DNA of 64,000 bases from NCBI RefSeq assembly GCF_010015445.1, contig NC_053118.1, positions 21,131,937 to 21,195,936 on the forward strand, in the 5' to 3' direction. Of this stretch, positions 59,400-64,000 are shown one piece after another. The stretch comes from Perca fluviatilis (taxonomy: Eukaryota > Chordata > Actinopteri > Perciformes > Percidae). Under the pieces are notes generated by a model, which searched no databases, was not told the DNA's origin, and saw only the letters and a program-made list of their open reading frames with translations. Every line of letters begins with the position of its first letter. The first letter of the stretch is position 1. Made by a program: the position numbers and the translations under genes.

Positions 59400-59575
59400 T
59401 TTTATTTATTTAAGGTTATTTTTTGAGGCATTTCCACCTTTAATGGACAGGACAGCTAGGTGAGAGAGGGGGAAGACATGCAGGAAATCGTCACAGGTCA
59501 GACTCAAACCCTGGACCTCTGCGTCAAGGCATAAACCTCTCAGTATATGTGCGCCTGCTCTAATCATTAGTTATA
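59400..59575 (-). repeat. tRNA-derived SINE (5'-degraded)
   Basis: On the minus strand it has a B-box-like GGTTTGAGTCTG and a CATGTCTTCCCCCTCTCTCA body, similar in layout to the copies at 6751 and 59850. The A-box end is poorly kept. Confidence 0.55.
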
Positions 59576-59654
59576 TATACAGTATATAACACTGCTTACA
59601 CATTGATACATCAGTATAAATGGTATGATATAGTATAACACTCACACAGGCCAC

Positions 59655-59850
59655 TTTTTTGGGGGGGAGGCATTTTAGGCCTTTATTATATAGGACAGCT
59701 GAAGATGTGAAAGGGGAGAGAGAGAGAGGGGGGGGGGAATGACATGCAGCAAAGTGCCGCAGGTCAGAGTCAAACCTGCGGCTGCTGCGACAAGGACTGA
59801 GCCTTTATACATGGGGCGCATGCTCTACCAGGTGAGCTATCCAGGCACCC
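59655..59850 (-). repeat. tRNA-derived SINE
   Basis: The minus-strand head reads TGCCTGGATAGCTCACCTGG, the same head as the SINE at 6751-6955. A B-box-like GGTTTGACTCTGACC and a purine/pyrimidine-rich body follow. Confidence 0.7.
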
Positions 59851-61751
59851 CAGTACTTTTACTACTTTAAGTACATTTTCCTGGTAATACTTGCATATTT
59901 TGACCCCAGTAAGATTCTCAATGCAAGACTTTTATTTGTAATGAGTATTTTTACTGCTGTGGTATTGCTACTTTTACTTAAATAAAAGATCTGAGTACTT
60001 CCTCCACCACTGACAGTTGTTTGAGCCATGAGGTTGCTTTCATGAAACAGTTAACCACCACTAGATGATGCTGCAGTATCAGACAGGCCACAGAAGGTTT
60101 AACTTTGACACATACAGGATCTGGAAGAAATACTAGATATTTTGTGTACTAGCTGTATTCTTTAACATAATAACATATAACTGAATTTATTATGCACATT
60201 TTTGTCACAGTTCACAATTGTCACAAATGGTCACCGAGAGAAGAAACTTTACTTTAAGCCAACCACTCTTTTTGATCGTCATCGCGTTTCCATACTCTAA
60301 GCAGCCAGAACAACTGGTGTATTTGATTTATAGATGACACCCAGTCAGTTTACTGGACATAAACATAACATTTTGGTCAGTTAGTTAGGGACCTCATTTC
60401 TGCTGCGGCACTGATGTTTTTTTCCCAAGACTAGTTCGTAAGAGCAGTCTGAGTGACATTTGTTTATGGAATTTGTTTATATTCTTCTGTGGGCTTAGTA
60501 CGCAGGATGTGTAATAACATCATCCCACATAAACTGATATTCAATATTCAATAAAAAAGGAGAGCTCAACACATAATTCAGTTAAAGTTATGCACCACTA
60601 TGGGCAGTCACACCTTCTCAGGCTGCACTGTGTAAAATTATTTGACGAATTTGTTTTTGTCCACACAGAATTAGATAACAGTGACACATTTAGTTAATTC
60701 TTAAAGCAGAGTAGATCATTGTAGTCCTTGTTTGACAAAATTATAACATTTTACAAAGTACAGAAACTCTGTAGTTTTATCTTTGAATAGAAAACACACA
60801 GATCTACAAAAATGTCAATAAATACGATGACGGTTCACTTCTCCTGCACTGAATTTTAAATGTAACTGCAATGTCAAGGAAACGGCCGGTTGCGCTAAAA
60901 CCTAAGGAATATCTAACATAAATATTAAATGTAAAATGGAAGATTTTTAAATGAAGAAATAATTGACTGTCACTGCAATAATAAAAATGGGAAAACTGAC
61001 ATTTTTGGATTATGCATGGGGATTTTTCATTTCCAGGATTTACCCCAATAAGTCATACATTTATTTCCTTCTTTCCCTCCAGATGTTTATTTGTTATATC
61101 ACTGTCAACTGTAACGGGACTTAGTGTTTCCTTATGGATGCTATATTTTTTACATTAATACTTCTGCAACATATTTATGTAACTGTGCAAATAATCTCTT
61201 TGAGTACATTGTGTGCTATTTACAGTACTGTATACATTGTACTAATGTATTTTGGATCTACACCAGATGTTAAGTTCTTGTGGCCACGGGGTTTTGTTTG
61301 TATTATTGGTGCTTGTCTTTGTACGTTAAAAAGCATAAGACAAACACTGTTCAAATAAGATTACAATCAACAGGCTAACAGATTACTGACTCTGTTTTTC
61401 AGAAGCATATATGTTATATATATATAATAAATCTTGATTTTACTTTTTGACTTAAAATATGCAATACAAGCTGGTGTCAAATTAGTCTTGGTGTCAAATC
61501 AACAGATCATCGTGGATTGTGATGGTGAATCATATTCCCTTAGTTGTCTCTGAAGGTTCTCAGTCATCCAGGTCATAGTTATCCCTGGATATTCCCACAG
61601 TATTTCTATATTAGGATAAAAGGGTTCCCCAGCACATGGGGGGGGGGGTGATGGTGAGGATTGATATCCAGAGATGGTCGGGACACAGTTTACTCTCCCT
61701 GTCTTTCCTCCACCTCTTCTCCCTCAACCTTTCAACTTCTCCCACCTCTCC

Positions 61752-61756
<5 letters not shown>

Positions 61757-61792
<36 letters not shown>
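61757..61792. repeat. (TG)n microsatellite
   Basis: A pure TG run in the pdp1-cdh17 intergenic region. Confidence 0.92.
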
Positions 61793-61795
<3 letters not shown>

Positions 61796-61976
61796 TGTTG
61801 TGGAAAGAGTTGCCGGGATACAGGCGAGGAGTGAGTGCAGACATAAACACTGGGGAGGCTCCAAGTTGAGTTTGTCATTATGAGGCCACAGCTCAGTCCA
61901 CTCCTCTGATAATGTTCTCTGTTTGACTTTTGGGAGCTACAGCAGGCTGTTGGGTATGACTTATCACACACACATC

Positions 61977-61979
<3 letters not shown>

Positions 61980-62055
<76 letters not shown>
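61980..62055. repeat. (CA)n microsatellite
   Basis: A pure CA run of about 38 units in the intergenic region. Confidence 0.95.
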
Positions 62056-62056
<1 letters not shown>

Positions 62057-62870
62057 CAAGGATGCATATGTCATGGCAGCACATGTGGCTCCCACATTCA
62101 ACTTTTGCGTGTGTCAGAGTGTGTTTTTGTCTCTTTGTGCTGCACAAAAGCCCATAATCATGCCTATTCATCCTTTCAGCACTGCTAACAATCTACGGCC
62201 CATCTCCTACTGTCAGATGACTCAAAGCAGCAGAGCATCACTCTCTGAAGCAGCACCGTGGCACCGACAGACTGGAAGAGAGTGGGGAGAAAAAGACAAA
62301 TGCAACAGTACTGACTAATAAGCACAGAGTAAATGTTAGTCAGAGAGCGTATAGGAAGTTGTTTGTGTCAAGCTGAGGTGTGGATGCTTATGTCTCTGAT
62401 CACCTGCTGCAACACGTGTCCGCTCTGACATGTACTGCACACGCACCCACACAGGCACGCAAACACACACGATGAGATAAAAACCAGACTGGTTCCCAGT
62501 TTCTTTGTTTATTGGGACACAGAGCAGTGAGTGCTCATTACAAAACAGTTGTTTTTGTTCATTACACACAATGACATCCTGGGGTTTAAGATGTTTCTTA
62601 ACATTAAAGATATTTCTAGCTGTAACATAACATTCAAGCAGAAGAGAATTACAACACAAAGGCTCTGGGCCAAAAAACTAATTGAATTATGTGAGATGAT
62701 TAAACTTCTAATGAAACAACCTGAGTCTGGGAGTGAAATTCAAATAAAAACGTTAACAAGCTTTATGAATGCATGATTAGCACGGGGCCACCTGACAGTA
62801 ATTAAGTATGCACAGTACTTATTAATCAACTCTCTCTTGTAAATAAAATAAAATAAATCTTACGTAAATA

Positions 62871-62888
62871 TGTGTGTGTGTGTGTGTG

Positions 62889-62944
<56 letters not shown>
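62871..62944. repeat. (TG)n microsatellite, one interruption
   Basis: A TG run with a single TT step at about 62889-62890, downstream of cdh17. Confidence 0.95.
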
Positions 62945-62946
<2 letters not shown>

Positions 62947-63264
62947 ACATCGATCTTTGTGATAATTGATTCAACTTTTAGACCTTGAGAGTGAGGATGG
63001 ATTTGCATTGTTGGCAAATCCAATCCTCACTTCTGCTGTTGTGCTAGTGAGGATTTATTTATTAATTTATTTTGTTTTATTAGTTGATTTGGCAGGAAAA
63101 ATGTTTCTTGATCAACAGAAAAAAAAACTGTAAATGAGCCTATAGGTCTTGGTTTTAGGGTTTAGGCCAGAATTAGGTTCAGGTTAGCCATGTAGATGTG
63201 ACGGTTGAAGTATAAAAGTACAAATATGTGTGTGCGTGTGTGTGTGTGTATATGCGTGCAGTCT

Positions 63265-63618
63265 CTACATCAAGGCGTTCCTCTCTTGTTCTTCAGTCGT
63301 CTTCTTGCCCCCTTTATTTGCGCGTTTGATCACTATAATGAAGATAATAACTGCAACAAGACCAAAAAAAAAAAAAGTCAATTACAGCTGGGAACAAAAA
63401 TGGACTCAAACCACAGACACATAACTAGATAACTTCTGACTGTACAGTATGATGGCTAATGATGGATAACAGACTTTTATTTGAGAGTTTGTCAGTCTTA
63501 CCGCAGAATCCCAGAATGCCAGCCAGGATCCCAATGGTGGGTCCCATCCCCAACCTGAAGGCACGTTCCTCTGGTGCGAAGTAGCAGTAGCCCAGCTCTG
63601 TGCAGTTACACACTCTCA
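63265..63618 (-). CDS. cdh17: cadherin-17 (LI-cadherin), last two coding exons only (partial)
   Basis: Two exons are visible on the minus strand. 63618-63502 encodes RVCNCTELGYCYFAPEER and then the start of a transmembrane helix (IGILAGILGFC). 63350-63265 continues it (VIIFIIVIKRANKGGKK) and ends NALM-stop at 63265-63267. The junction is in phase (TGC G|TT). Cadherins of the LI type have a membrane-proximal Cys-containing segment, one TM helix and a very short (~20 aa) cytoplasmic tail without a catenin-binding region, which is what is seen here. Position and orientation next to pdp1 match human PDP1-CDH17. The rest of the gene lies beyond the right edge. The family call rests on little sequence plus synteny. 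Confidence 0.78.
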
Positions 63619-64000
63619 CTGGTATAAAGATTAGAGAGCAACACACATTAAACTTTTATAAGAGACATGGTGTGCAGTAAAGTGCCATAGTTAGTTGTAA
63701 TTTCCACACCAGGCATCAATTAAAAGTATAAATTATTAATTACTGACTGAGGTTAATATCTGTATAGCAATCCCATTAAAAGACACAAACCAACAATGTG
63801 TTAGTTCATTATCAACAACCATCTCTTATCTCAGCCCATGAAATCTTTTCCAGCTAAAAAATATAAATAAAATGAAAATACAGTCTTTAAATACCTACTG
63901 ATATCCCTTCTGACTAAGCTGTAAGCACATTTGTTCTTGCTGAAGATATAATTCTTTAAAAAATTGGTCACAAAATAACATTGTATGTTTTTAAAAAAAA
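63619..64000. other. cdh17 intron sequence to the window edge
   Basis: Upstream (minus strand) of the exon ending at 63618. No further exon is seen before the edge. Confidence 0.5.

Larger units (their letters stand above)
59086..60012. mobile_element. Non-autonomous DNA transposon candidate with two SINEs inside
   Basis: The termini CAGTGGTGGA and TCCACCACTG are perfect 10-bp inverted repeats, with subterminal repeats of AAGTACT/TTTACT on both sides. The flanks (ACAGCGAC / ACAGTTGT) match at only 4 of 8 positions, so a target duplication is not proven. Two tRNA-derived SINEs occupy the interior in the same orientation. Confidence 0.5.
60013..63264. other. pdp1-cdh17 intergenic region, no gene seen
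   Basis: AT-rich with three CA/TG microsatellites. Open frames are short and lack support. The cdh17 3' UTR should occupy part of the right end, on the minus strand below 63265. Confidence 0.5.

Noticed and set aside
61134..61358. 74-codon hydrophobic frame in the intergenic region
   Set aside because: The AT-rich composition explains the Leu/Ile/Phe/Tyr content; no splice context, start context or neighbour support.
61535..61590. GAAGGTTCTCAGTCATCCAG word as a retroelement relic
   Set aside because: It looks familiar from fish repeats, but the stretch is too short and has no defined ends to support a feature.

Overview
The window is vertebrate nuclear DNA from a teleost fish, probably a percomorph. 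The evidence is short split exons with GT-AG introns, vertebrate-type proteins, many long (CA)n/(TG)n tracts, and fish-type small DNA transposons, tRNA-derived SINEs and a Tc1 element. The percomorph placement is my impression from the repeats.

Layout: 1-6.2 kb is repeat-rich 5' flank, including a hAT element nested in a TTAA-flanked element. 6.2-19.5 kb (+) is invs (inversin/NPHP2; 17 coding exons, 973 aa). 20.5-28.8 kb (-) is tex10 (15 coding exons, 942 aa), tail-to-tail with invs. 30.2-35.5 kb (+) is an unnamed 402-aa gene with one U1/matrin-like C2H2 zinc finger and a Gly/Tyr/Asp-rich C-terminal half. 36.7-38.5 kb (-) is rbm12b (578 aa, uninterrupted coding exon, four RRM-like domains). 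40.6-51.2 kb (+) is tmem67 (meckelin/MKS3; 28 coding exons, 986 aa), with a decayed Tc1 transposon and a Harbinger-like element in intron 4. 52.0-58.9 kb (+) is pdp1 (pyruvate dehydrogenase phosphatase catalytic subunit; 8 coding exons, 525 aa), with a CRE/CCAAT promoter and a short uORF. 58.9-63.2 kb is intergenic and repeat-rich. 63.27-63.62 kb (-) holds the last two coding exons of cdh17.

In human, INVS-TEX10 (9q31) and RBM12B-TMEM67-PDP1-CDH17 (8q22) are separate blocks with the same internal order and orientation. Here the two blocks are fused, with the zinc-finger gene at the junction. This puts two ciliopathy genes, invs and tmem67, about 21 kb apart. tex10 serves ribosome biogenesis, rbm12b binds RNA and pdp1 acts in mitochondria, so the window is not an operon-like system. 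I found no convincing new biosystem. The most interesting items are the fused block and its zinc-finger gene, microsatellites serving as splice acceptors, tRNA-Thr-like relics in a duplicated unit, a retroposon tail at the tmem67 start, and nested transposons with readable target-site duplications.
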